In this document: piece by piece, positions 1 through 5,650 of the stretch
Layout of the letters: the number at the start of each line of letters is the position of its first letter
Numbering within the stretch: the first letter of the stretch is position 1
Source: an uncultured Bacillota bacterium
GTDB taxonomy: Bacteria > Bacillota_I > Bacilli_A > RF39 > UBA660
Direction: 5' to 3'
DNA: 6,867 nt
NCBI GenBank assembly: GCA_947383065.1
Contig: CANDCB010000049.1
Location: 1 to 6,867, forward strand
Position numbers and translations under genes: made by a program
Notes under the pieces: model-generated
The model's input: the letters and a program-made list of their open reading frames with translations, nothing else
The model's database searches: none
Told to the model about the DNA's origin: nothing

Positions 1-46
1 TAAGAAAATTTATGATATTAATAAAAAATAACTTCTAAAACGCAAA
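1..46. other. Left edge, AT-rich spacer with no recognisable feature
   Basis: These 46 bases lie beyond the rpsR terminator and are almost purely A/T. I see no coding region, convincing promoter or hairpin. They may belong to the intergenic space before the next gene, which is outside the window. Confidence 0.5.
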
Positions 47-69
47 TAAAAACACCATTTTGTGGTGTT
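47..69 (-). terminator. Rho-independent terminator of the rpsF-ssb-rpsR operon
   Basis: Twelve bases after the rpsR stop codon the minus strand reads AACACCA, loop CAAAA, TGGTGTT: a perfect 7-bp stem at positions 69-63 and 57-51. A T-rich tail (TTTATTT) follows. This is the classic form of an intrinsic terminator and marks the end of the ribosomal/ssb operon. Read on the plus strand, the same hairpin is followed four bases later by a run of six T (74-79), so it might also stop a convergent transcript entering from the left. No such gene is visible in the window. Confidence 0.85.
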
Positions 70-80
70 AAAATTTTTTA

Positions 81-296
81 TTATTTAACATATGGAAGTA
101 ATGCCATATATCTTGCCCATTTAATTTGTTGAGCAATATGTCTTTGATGTTTGGCACAAGCTCCTGTCATACGACGAGGCATGATTTTTCCTTTTTCATT
201 TATATATTTTGAAACAATCATGACATCTTTGTAGTCAACGCTTTTACCTGCACACATTTGGCATATTTTTTTCTTTTTGCGATAAAATTCAGCCAT
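81..296 (-). CDS. rpsR: Small-subunit ribosomal protein S18
   Basis: S18 (71 aa, normal family length) is part of the 30S platform, where it binds 16S rRNA as a heterodimer with S6. The diagnostic core is present: a basic N-terminus, the segment around DYKDV (21-25), KIMPRRMTG (37-45), and [13 protein letters not shown] (50-62). It is the cysteine-containing form: C12 and C15 in a CxxC pair plus C47 and H50 could make a zinc site, which is known for some bacterial S18 proteins; zinc binding here is inferred. The ATG is preceded by AAGGAGG (306-312) with a 9-base spacer. It lies 17 bases downstream of ssb, is last in the rpsF-ssb-rpsR operon, and is followed by a terminator. Its partner S6 is encoded two genes upstream, so both subunits of the heterodimer come from one mRNA. 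Confidence 0.97.
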   Translation of the reverse strand: MAEFYRKKKKICQMCAGKSVDYKDVMIVSKYINEKGKIMPRRMTGACAKHQRHIAQQIKWARYMALLPYVK

Positions 297-313
297 GTTA
301 TAAATCCTCCTTT

Positions 314-763
314 TTAAAATGGTAGGTCATCATCACTTAGCGCTACTTCACTACCGAAGTCTTTAAAAGGATCTTCGCTAATATCTGTTGTAGCAATATC
401 GTTTCCAGCACCTACAAAACTAGTTTCACCACTCATATTATTACTTCCCTTTGAACCTAGGAATGTAACATTATCAGCGATTATTTCAGTTACGTATCTT
501 TTTGTTCCGTCTTGAGCATCATAACTTCTAGTTTGAATTCTACCTTCAACTGCAACTTGTGTTCCTTTAGAACAGTATTTTGCTATATTTTCTGCTTGTT
601 TACGCCATGCAACACAGTTGATAAAGTCTGTTTCTCTTTCACCATTTGGGCCGGTGAAATTACGAGATACAGCAACAGTAAATGTCGTAGAATTAATGCC
701 GCTAGTAGTTGTTCTCATTTCTGGATCTCTTGTTAATCTTCCGATTAAAATAGCTTTATTCAT
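314..763 (-). CDS. ssb: Single-stranded DNA-binding protein SSB
   Basis: SSB coats single-stranded DNA in replication, recombination and repair, and recruits partner proteins through its C-terminal tip. The 149-aa product has an OB-fold domain over residues 1-104, starting [17 protein letters not shown] and containing FINCVAW (47-53) and [17 protein letters not shown] (66-82). A short low-complexity linker follows (about 105-140), then the canonical acidic tip DDDLPF (144-149). The linker is short and not glutamine/glycine-rich like that of E. coli SSB. The gene starts 8 bases after rpsF; its Shine-Dalgarno GAGGAG (775-780) is formed by the last codons of rpsF, with a rather long spacer of 11 bases to the ATG. 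The rpsF-ssb-rpsR arrangement is the standard Firmicutes one and places ssb under the S6 promoter and leader. Confidence 0.97.
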   Translation of the reverse strand: MNKAILIGRLTRDPEMRTTTSGINSTTFTVAVSRNFTGPNGERETDFINCVAWRKQAENIAKYCSKGTQVAVEGRIQTRSYDAQDGTKRYVTEIIADNVTFLGSKGSNNMSGETSFVGAGNDIATTDISEDPFKDFGSEVALSDDDLPF

Positions 764-771
764 AACTTATA

Positions 772-1062
772 TTACTCCTCATCTAATTTAATAATTAAAT
801 GTCTTAAAATGTTTTCATCAAGTCCAGCTTTACGACTTAATTCTGCTTCAGATTCTTTTGTTGCTTCTATTTGCATTAAAAAGTAGTATCCGTTAAGCTC
901 TTTTTTTATTGGATAAGCTAATTTTTTTTCGCCTAATTCTTTATATTCAGCTACTTTTCCACCTAAATCTGTAACAAGTTTTTTCATGTTTTCAGCAGTG
1001 GCTTTTACATTTTCACTTTCCATAGTTGCTTTAACAATAAACATCATTTCGTATTTATTCAT
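772..1062 (-). CDS. rpsF: Small-subunit ribosomal protein S6
   Basis: S6 (96 aa, usual for Firmicutes) binds the 30S platform together with S18. Family signatures are MNKYEMMFIVKA at the N-terminus, GEKKLAYPIKKELNGYY (44-60) and NILRHLIIK (84-92) near the end. The start is fixed by a strong Shine-Dalgarno AGGAGGTG (1069-1076), six bases before the ATG. The gene is first in rpsF-ssb-rpsR, behind a near-consensus promoter (1137-1165) and a folded leader (1063-1130) in which the Shine-Dalgarno can be masked. This is consistent with feedback control by the S6:S18 complex, which is established for other bacteria and inferred here. Confidence 0.97.
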   Translation of the reverse strand: MNKYEMMFIVKATMESENVKATAENMKKLVTDLGGKVAEYKELGEKKLAYPIKKELNGYYFLMQIEATKESEAELSRKAGLDENILRHLIIKLDEE

Positions 1063-1130
1063 TTTTTACACCTCCTCATGGTCTTTTCGGCTTTATAACC
1101 AGTATAAAGCAAGGAGTAAATTTCTTACTC
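1063..1130 (-). promoter_or_regulatory. Putative S6:S18 autoregulatory mRNA leader of rpsF
   Basis: The sequence shows three possible stems on the minus strand. (1) GAGTAA (1130-1125) pairs with TTACTC (1119-1114), loop GAAAT. (2) GCTTTATA (1110-1103) pairs with TATAAAGC (1097-1090), loop CTGGT. (3) CTCCTT (1116-1111) pairs with GAGGAG (1077-1072), which is most of the rpsF Shine-Dalgarno. Stems 1 and 3 share bases 1116-1114 and exclude each other, while stem 3 stacks directly under stem 2 and leaves a 12-base 3' bulge. CCG (1090-1088) sits at the junction of hairpin 2 and that bulge. A hairpin with a 3' CCG is the hallmark of the published S6:S18-binding leader motif. I infer that S6:S18 binding holds the Shine-Dalgarno closed. 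Folding was done by eye. Confidence 0.72.
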
Positions 1131-1136
1131 GCTAGT

Positions 1137-1165
1137 ATTATAACATTAAGCTGATTAGTTGTAAA
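1137..1165 (-). promoter_or_regulatory. Sigma-A-type promoter of rpsF-ssb-rpsR
   Basis: On the minus strand a -35 box TTTACA (1165-1160; five of six consensus bases) is followed after exactly 17 bases by a perfect -10 box TATAAT (1142-1137). The -10 is preceded by TG one base upstream (TGTTATAAT), an extended -10. Transcription should start near 1130, giving a leader of about 68 nt. The gap between the upstream ywaF-like stop codon and this promoter shows no convincing terminator, so some read-through from ychF is possible. Confidence 0.88.
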
Positions 1166-1202
1166 CTCTTAATTTGTTGCTTATTTACGATATTTTTTAT
1201 TA

Positions 1203-1949
1203 TTAATTATTGATAATTTCTAGCTCTTTATTGCGTCTTCTAATTAATTGGTATAGTAAAATTGCAATTATTAAACCCGTTACTTCTATTACAAGAAATG
1301 GTGGTAAATTTGTGAGCCATGGATATAAAGCTATAATATTAGCAGGAATCTCACTTGAATATATATAATTCATGTTAAATAAATGATTAAATGGCATCAT
1401 AATAAAAATAAGTAAATTAGCAAAGATAAAGGCTTTAATAATATCTTTTAGTTCTATTTTATAGTTTAAAGCAAAATAAGAAAAGAAAGATATACAAATG
1501 AAGATATGGTGAGAAATAAAGTATTTCCAAAAATTAAAATCGTCGAAAGTCGAAGGTAAGTCTGGCCAAAGAATAGCTGGGATTGGCCCAATAAAAGATA
1601 AAAATAAAGTTAATTTTAGAAGATTATCTTTTTCAAATAAAATAGCAAACATAAAAATATATCCTGAAATAAAACATAATTGAAAAGGCAAATGAATTTT
1701 ATAATCAAAATAATTAAACATATGGGGAGCAATATTATAAATGATCATATTGATTAGCATTATAATAGCGACAATTTTTAAAATTTTACGTTTTGTTTTT
1801 TCTGGGATAGCTGATATTTTATTTCTGTTTATATAAATAATTATTAAGGTTATTATAACACTAAAAATACATAGTAAGTGAATGAAACCAAAAGGTTTAT
1901 AAGGTACAAATGGATGTTCATTGACAAAAAATTCTCTTATATATTTCAT
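1203..1949 (-). CDS. TIGR02206 / YwaF-like integral membrane protein, function unknown
   Basis: The 248-aa product is very hydrophobic, with about seven predicted membrane segments (roughly 22-40, 57-73, 88-105, 111-128, 141-161, 168-186 and 215-236) and a basic C-terminal tail. The family resemblance lies in LPFQLCFISGYIF (87-99), then FIGPIPAILWPDLP (119-132), FWKYFISHH (140-148), FNMNY (191-195), and a PWL segment (210-212). This pattern fits the YwaF/TIGR02206 group, whose function is not known; membership is judged by eye. The ATG lies 8 bases after the ychF stop codon, with TAGGA (1956-1960) as a weak Shine-Dalgarno that includes that stop codon. It is therefore probably co-transcribed with ychF. 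The position between ychF and rpsF, normally adjacent in Firmicutes, suggests a lineage-specific insertion. Confidence 0.78.
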   Translation of the reverse strand: MKYIREFFVNEHPFVPYKPFGFIHLLCIFSVIITLIIIYINRNKISAIPEKTKRKILKIVAIIMLINMIIYNIAPHMFNYFDYKIHLPFQLCFISGYIFMFAILFEKDNLLKLTLFLSFIGPIPAILWPDLPSTFDDFNFWKYFISHHIFICISFFSYFALNYKIELKDIIKAFIFANLLIFIMMPFNHLFNMNYIYSSEIPANIIALYPWLTNLPPFLVIEVTGLIIAILLYQLIRRRNKELEIINN

Positions 1950-1957
1950 GTAAAATC

Positions 1958-3064
1958 CTACTTAGTGACATTAAATCTAAAGTAGCAAATATCACCGTCT
2001 TGCATTAGGTATTCTTTGCCTTCTAGACGAAGTTTACCTGCTTCTTGTACTGCTTTTTCACTACCTAGTCTTTTTAAATCTTCATAACTCATTACTTCAG
2101 CTTTAATGAAACCTTTTTGAAAGTCAGTATGAATTATACCAGCACATTCAGGAGCTTTCATTCCAACTTTAAAGGTCCAAGCACGACATTCGTCTACTCC
2201 AACGGTGAAAAAAGTCTTTAAGCCTAGTAAATCGTATGTTGCTTTAATTAACATATCAAGTCCTGAAGCGTTAAGTCCCATATCTTCCATAAACATTTTT
2301 CTTTCAGAATCATCATAGCCAGAAAGTTCACTTTCTAGTTTCGCACACATAATAATTACTTTAGATCCTTCTTTTTCAGCATAATCAGTTACAATATCAG
2401 TAAGTTGATTATGACCTGTAATAGCATCTTCTTCATTTACATTAGCCGCATAAATTATTTTTTTTAAAGTAATAAAATTAAAATTTGCTATAGTATTAAG
2501 TTCATCTTCTGTGTAGGCTATATTACGTAGTGCTATTCCTTTTATTAAAGCTTCTTGAGATTTTTTTAGAGCATTTAATTCTAGTAATGCATTTTTGTCT
2601 TTAGTTGTCTCAGCTTTTTTTTCAATTTTTGTAATACGGTTTTCAACAATTTCTAAATCAGCTAAAATCAACTCTGTGTTTATTATCTCAATATCTCTAA
2701 TAGGGTCAATCTTTCCTTCAACATGGGTAATTTCACTATCTTCGAAGCATCTTACAACTTCAACTATAGCGTCAACTTCTCTAATATGTGATAAAAATTT
2801 GTTTCCTAAGCCTTCTCCTTTTGAGGCACCTTTTACAAGTCCAGCAATATCAGTAAATTCAAATGTTGTTGGAACTAGTTTTTTTGGAGTGTACATTGTG
2901 TTAAGCTCATCTAATCTTACATCAGGCACAGTAACAACACCTACATTGGGTTCTATGGTGGCAAAAGGATAGTTTGCAGCTAGAATATTTTTTTTCGTAA
3001 TAGCATTAAAAAGGGTAGATTTTCCTACATTAGGAAGTCCTACTATTCCTGCTTTTAATGACAT
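1958..3064 (-). CDS. ychF: Redox-regulated ATPase YchF (Ola1 family)
   Basis: YchF is a ribosome-associated P-loop ATPase of the Obg-related group, linked to translation and stress responses. The 368-aa product has the P-loop GLPNVGKST (9-17), the G3 segment DIAGLVKGASKGEGLGN (72-88), and NVNE (208-211) in place of the GTPase NKxD motif; that change is what makes the family prefer ATP. A helical insertion spans about 125-175, and a C-terminal TGS domain spans about 281-365, starting FFTVGVDECRAWTFKVG. Cys residues typical of the redox-regulated group occur, including C106 and C240. The start at 3064 is chosen because GAGGTG (3071-3076) lies six bases upstream and MSLKAGIVGLPNVGK is the usual N-terminus. 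The reading frame stays open to 3142, but that extension overlaps the abgT end and has no homology. The gene has its own promoter (3089-3117). Confidence 0.97.
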   Translation of the reverse strand: MSLKAGIVGLPNVGKSTLFNAITKKNILAANYPFATIEPNVGVVTVPDVRLDELNTMYTPKKLVPTTFEFTDIAGLVKGASKGEGLGNKFLSHIREVDAIVEVVRCFEDSEITHVEGKIDPIRDIEIINTELILADLEIVENRITKIEKKAETTKDKNALLELNALKKSQEALIKGIALRNIAYTEDELNTIANFNFITLKKIIYAANVNEEDAITGHNQLTDIVTDYAEKEGSKVIIMCAKLESELSGYDDSERKMFMEDMGLNASGLDMLIKATYDLLGLKTFFTVGVDECRAWTFKVGMKAPECAGIIHTDFQKGFIKAEVMSYEDLKRLGSEKAVQEAGKLRLEGKEYLMQDGDICYFRFNVTK

Positions 3065-3070
3065 ATATAA

Positions 3071-3076
3071 CACCTC
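3071..3076 (-). promoter_or_regulatory. Shine-Dalgarno fixing the ychF start
   Basis: GAGGTG stands six bases before the ATG at 3064-3062. It rules out the longer reading frame that begins inside the abgT coding region at 3142. Confidence 0.85.
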
Positions 3077-3088
3077 AATTCTTTTTTT

Positions 3089-3117
3089 ATTATATAAAAA
3101 AACAACTGATTGTTCAA
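3089..3117 (-). promoter_or_regulatory. Sigma-A-type promoter of ychF, overlapping the abgT terminator
   Basis: The minus strand has TTGAAC (3117-3112; four of six consensus bases), 17 bases, then a perfect TATAAT (3094-3089). The predicted start near 3082 leaves a leader of about 18 nt carrying the Shine-Dalgarno GAGGTG and then the ychF ATG at 3064. The -35 box lies within the 5' arm and loop of the abgT terminator hairpin, and the -10 follows directly after its T-run. Confidence 0.72.
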
Positions 3118-3124
3118 TTGTTTT
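3096..3124 (-). terminator. Rho-independent terminator after the abgT-like gene
   Basis: Starting within the abgT stop codon, AAAACAATTGA (3124-3114) pairs along its full length with TCAGTTGTTTT (3109-3099) around the tetraloop ACAA. This is an 11-bp stem with one G-U pair and no mismatch. The 3' arm ends in T and runs on into three more (3098-3096), giving seven T in a row. The stem is AT-rich, so its efficiency is uncertain. It would end the parA-parB-mscS-DUF951-abgT transcript just before ychF. Confidence 0.75.
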
Positions 3125-4655
3125 ATGTGGCAATATATCCATTTATACCTATAGGAATTCCTATTAAGTACCATCCTATTAAAAGTAATAATAAAGTAAC
3201 TCCGATAACTAGACCATAAACAATTTGGTATCTAAGAGTTCTAAATAAAGGAATTGGATTATCTCCTTGATTATATTTTTCTAAATAAGCTATATAAATA
3301 GTAAAATATGCTAGCAATGGAGTTAGACCAATTGTCATACATTCACCAAAGCGAGCGATTACTTGAGCAAATTCAGGACTTAAACTACTATTCATAAATA
3401 CTGGTATAGATGATGCGGAAATGATTGCCCATTTAGCAGAAGGATTTGTCAAAAAGAAAGTTGAGATGGCACTAACGAAAAATAAAGCGATTATTAGTGG
3501 TAAACCAGTTAGTGATCCTTTACTAATAAGATTGCTTAAAGATATTGTTAAAACAGGACCAATATTGCTTTTTTTGAAGACATTAATTAGGATTGATCCC
3601 AGTAGTATGAGGATTACAGTACGACCAATTCCATCTAATGAGTGAGTTAAATCTTCTGAAAAATCATTATTATTTTTTATTGTTTTGGCTCCAATACCAT
3701 AAAATAAACCTAGAATGATAAAAAACATTGTTACAACAAAGACGAAGCCATTACTAAAAAAGGAGTCAAAGCTAAATAATTTATCAATATAAAAGTTTTG
3801 GGTCTTATCTAATAAATTTCCTGAAAAAGGTAAACCAGGAATTATATTATAGATAAAAACGAGTAAATATAAAGCACCTGCTGCTATAGCATATATTAAA
3901 CCACGATATTCTCTTTTACCTATTCTAACTTCTTTTTTTTCTTCTTTATATTCATATTTTTCAACTTTGTTGGTACTAATTCTTTCAGTTATTATAGTTA
4001 TAATAACTGAAGCTAAAATAATAGCAATAGTCATTATAAATATAAAGCAAGTTGTTCCAAGAATATAATTAGGGTCGATATTATTGGCATTGGCTAAGGT
4101 GTATTTTAGCATGTCACTATCAATAGCTGTTAGAAGAACACTCATTCCACTACCACAAGTTAAAGCAGCATATACAGCAACAATTCCAACTAAGGGATTT
4201 CTTCTACCGTAACTAAACATTAGGGCGGATAATGGAATCATAACAACATAGCCAATATCTCCAGCAATGCTAAATAAGATACTAATTAAGACAAGCCAGA
4301 AAGTAATTGTATATTTTTTACAATATTTAGTTAAAATAGTAAATGTTGTTTTTAAAAAACCACTTTTTTCCATTATTCCTATACCAATTAATATAATCAT
4401 TATATTAACTAAAGGAGTAAAGGCCGCAAAGTTAGAAGATGTTGTGGTAAATATATATTTTATTCCACTTAAACTAAGAAGGGACTCGACGCTTTCTGAG
4501 GTAACAGTATATTCACCTGTAGCAACATCAATTTTATTATATGTTGCTTCAAATCCTATTAAGTTTAAAAAGCCACTTAATATAATTATTAGAAAAATTA
4601 ATATCAAAAAAGTCATAATAGGATTTAAAGTAATACGTTCTTTAAACTTATTCAT
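3123..4655 (-). CDS. AbgT-family membrane transporter
   Basis: AbgT-family proteins are inner-membrane transporters linked to p-aminobenzoyl-glutamate uptake and, for MtrF and YdaH, to sulfonamide efflux. The 510-aa length is typical. Family blocks seen: NIMIILIGIGIMEKSGFLK (84-102), the re-entrant segment IAGDIGYVVMIPLSALMF (130-147), GRRNPLVGI (150-158), LLTAIDSDML (174-183), NPSAKWA (404-410), LSPEFAQ (425-431), and RFGECMTIGLTPLLAYF (435-451). S406, W409, P427 and R435 keep the spacing of the functional residues I recall from MtrF/YdaH, but the usual Asp three residues after the Arg is Glu (E438). The start is the ATG at 4655-4653, preceded by GGAGG; a TTG twelve bases upstream is open but lies before that Shine-Dalgarno. 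It overlaps DUF951 by 8 bases. The substrate cannot be told from sequence. Confidence 0.88.
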   Translation of the reverse strand: MNKFKERITLNPIMTFLILIFLIIILSGFLNLIGFEATYNKIDVATGEYTVTSESVESLLSLSGIKYIFTTTSSNFAAFTPLVNIMIILIGIGIMEKSGFLKTTFTILTKYCKKYTITFWLVLISILFSIAGDIGYVVMIPLSALMFSYGRRNPLVGIVAVYAALTCGSGMSVLLTAIDSDMLKYTLANANNIDPNYILGTTCFIFIMTIAIILASVIITIITERISTNKVEKYEYKEEKKEVRIGKREYRGLIYAIAAGALYLLVFIYNIIPGLPFSGNLLDKTQNFYIDKLFSFDSFFSNGFVFVVTMFFIILGLFYGIGAKTIKNNNDFSEDLTHSLDGIGRTVILILLGSILINVFKKSNIGPVLTISLSNLISKGSLTGLPLIIALFFVSAISTFFLTNPSAKWAIISASSIPVFMNSSLSPEFAQVIARFGECMTIGLTPLLAYFTIYIAYLEKYNQGDNPIPLFRTLRYQIVYGLVIGVTLLLLLIGWYLIGIPIGINGYIAT

Positions 4656-4842
4656 TAGTTCCTCCAATTACTCTTTTCATTTTTTTCTCAAATTCTAATC
4701 TATCCATCATTATCTCATGATTGCAGCCTTCACATTTTATTTTTATATCAACACCCATACGTGTAATTTTCCAAGCATTATTTTTGCAGGCATGAGGCTT
4801 TTTCATTTCGACAATATCTCCAAGTTTATAATTATTTTTCAT
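4648..4842 (-). CDS. DUF951-family small protein with a probable zinc site
   Basis: This 64-aa protein matches the DUF951 family, a widespread but uncharacterised Firmicutes protein usually encoded next to ychF. Signature parts are YKLGDIVEMKKPHAC (5-19), AWKITRMGVDIKIKC (23-37), GC (39-40), and the tail RLEFEKKMKRVIG (48-60). C19, C37 and C40, together with H17 or H42, could bind a metal ion; the CxxC pair is visible, while metal binding is inferred. The fold is probably an SH3-like small barrel, but I cannot confirm it. The ATG overlaps the mscS end by 11 bases, and its strong Shine-Dalgarno GGAGGTG (4847-4853) lies inside mscS. In many relatives the next gene is ychF; here an AbgT-type transporter gene intervenes. 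Confidence 0.92.
   Translation of the reverse strand: MKNNYKLGDIVEMKKPHACKNNAWKITRMGVDIKIKCEGCNHEIMMDRLEFEKKMKRVIGGTNE
4661..4665 (-). promoter_or_regulatory. Shine-Dalgarno fixing the abgT-like start
   Basis: GGAGG is encoded within the last codons of the DUF951 gene (gga gga), five bases before the ATG at 4655. This decides against the in-frame TTG at 4667. It also suggests that translation of the transporter is coupled to that of DUF951. Confidence 0.85.
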
Positions 4843-5650
4843 TATGCACCTCCAGTTGTGGATATGGGATTTTAACGTGTTTTTTATTTAGCTCAGTAAT
4901 AATAACACGATTAGCATCTCTTTTAGCTTGCCACTGAGTTTCTCTTTCACAATCATATTTAATTAGATATTTTATACATGAATCAGCTAATTCATTTATT
5001 CCTAAATATGATACAGTTTTGGCATTAACATTTTTAATATTAGCTATTTTAGGTAAAATATTTTTAGTTATAATATTTTCCATTTTTTCAACATCTTCCT
5101 CATAAGGTAATGGAATATTTATAAAAATTGCTTGTGTTTTTTGAGATAAGTTTTTTATCTCCATTATATTACGGTTAGCAATAATTTTTACTTCACCATT
5201 AGCATTTTTTATTTTAGTACTTTTTAAACCAAATTCTGTTATCTCGCCTACAAAGCCATTATAGTCTACATAATCACCAACAATAAAATAGTTTTCAACA
5301 ATTATATTTATTCCATTTATAATGTCTTTAAAAGTATCTTGTAGGGCTAAACCAATAATTGTAGCAGTAATTCCCAATCCAGCGACCATTCCTGCTACAT
5401 TAATGCCATATATACTTAAAATAGCAAGAGTAGCAATTAAAAGTATTAAGTATTTGGCAATATTTTGAAATAATTTAGTTATGGTTTTTCTCTTTTTCTT
5501 TTCATAATTGGTTTTTCCATAATTAATTACTTCTTCTAAAATTATAGAAACAGTACGATATATAAAATAAGCAATAGAAGCAGTTACTATAATACCATAA
5601 ACTTCTTTTTTAGTAATAATGTTTAGAATAATTTTTAAAAAATCTATCAT
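4832..5650 (-). CDS. MscS-family small-conductance mechanosensitive channel
   Basis: The 272-aa product is a short MscS-type channel, which releases solutes on hypo-osmotic shock. Three membrane segments are visible (about 17-38, 63-82 and 84-112). The third, VAGMVAGLGITATIIGLALQ (85-104), is the small-residue-rich pore helix, continuing into the hinge DTFKDIINGI (105-114). The beta domain follows: GDYVDYNGFVGEITEFGLKS (125-144) and IANRNI (157-162). A C-terminal alpha/beta domain runs from about 175 to IPYPQLEVH (261-269). The start codon shares one base with the parB stop (TAATG), so translation is probably coupled; only a weak Shine-Dalgarno (GGTGAA, 5653-5658) is present. An MscS gene beside parB is common in Firmicutes. 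A signalling-ion variant or YkuT-like subtype cannot be excluded. Confidence 0.93.
   Translation of the reverse strand: MIDFLKIILNIITKKEVYGIIVTASIAYFIYRTVSIILEEVINYGKTNYEKKKRKTITKLFQNIAKYLILLIATLAILSIYGINVAGMVAGLGITATIIGLALQDTFKDIINGINIIVENYFIVGDYVDYNGFVGEITEFGLKSTKIKNANGEVKIIANRNIMEIKNLSQKTQAIFINIPLPYEEDVEKMENIITKNILPKIANIKNVNAKTVSYLGINELADSCIKYLIKYDCERETQWQAKRDANRVIITELNKKHVKIPYPQLEVHNEK

Noticed and set aside
512..736. 74-codon plus-strand open frame opposite ssb
   Set aside because: Fully inside ssb, no ribosome-binding site, no recognisable motif.
1168..1195. Possible terminator after the ywaF-like gene
   Set aside because: Only a 5-bp GTAAA/TTTAC pairing with a large loop and no T-run is present; it is not convincing as a terminator.
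2595..2972. 125-codon plus-strand open frame opposite ychF
   Set aside because: Serine-rich complement of a well-recognised gene with no family resemblance of its own.
3065..3142. 26-residue N-terminal extension of YchF
   Set aside because: It overlaps the end of the transporter gene, its terminator and the ychF promoter; the Shine-Dalgarno and family N-terminus both point to 3064.
3421..3645. 74-codon plus-strand open frame opposite the abgT-like gene
   Set aside because: Antisense shadow without start signals or homology.
4656..4667. TTG start giving a 514-aa AbgT-like protein
   Set aside because: The Shine-Dalgarno GGAGG lies downstream of the TTG, immediately before the ATG at 4655.
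4267..4698. 143-codon plus-strand open frame opposite the abgT-like gene
   Set aside because: It mirrors a strongly conserved transporter gene, has low-complexity hydrophobic content and no Shine-Dalgarno; it is an antisense shadow.
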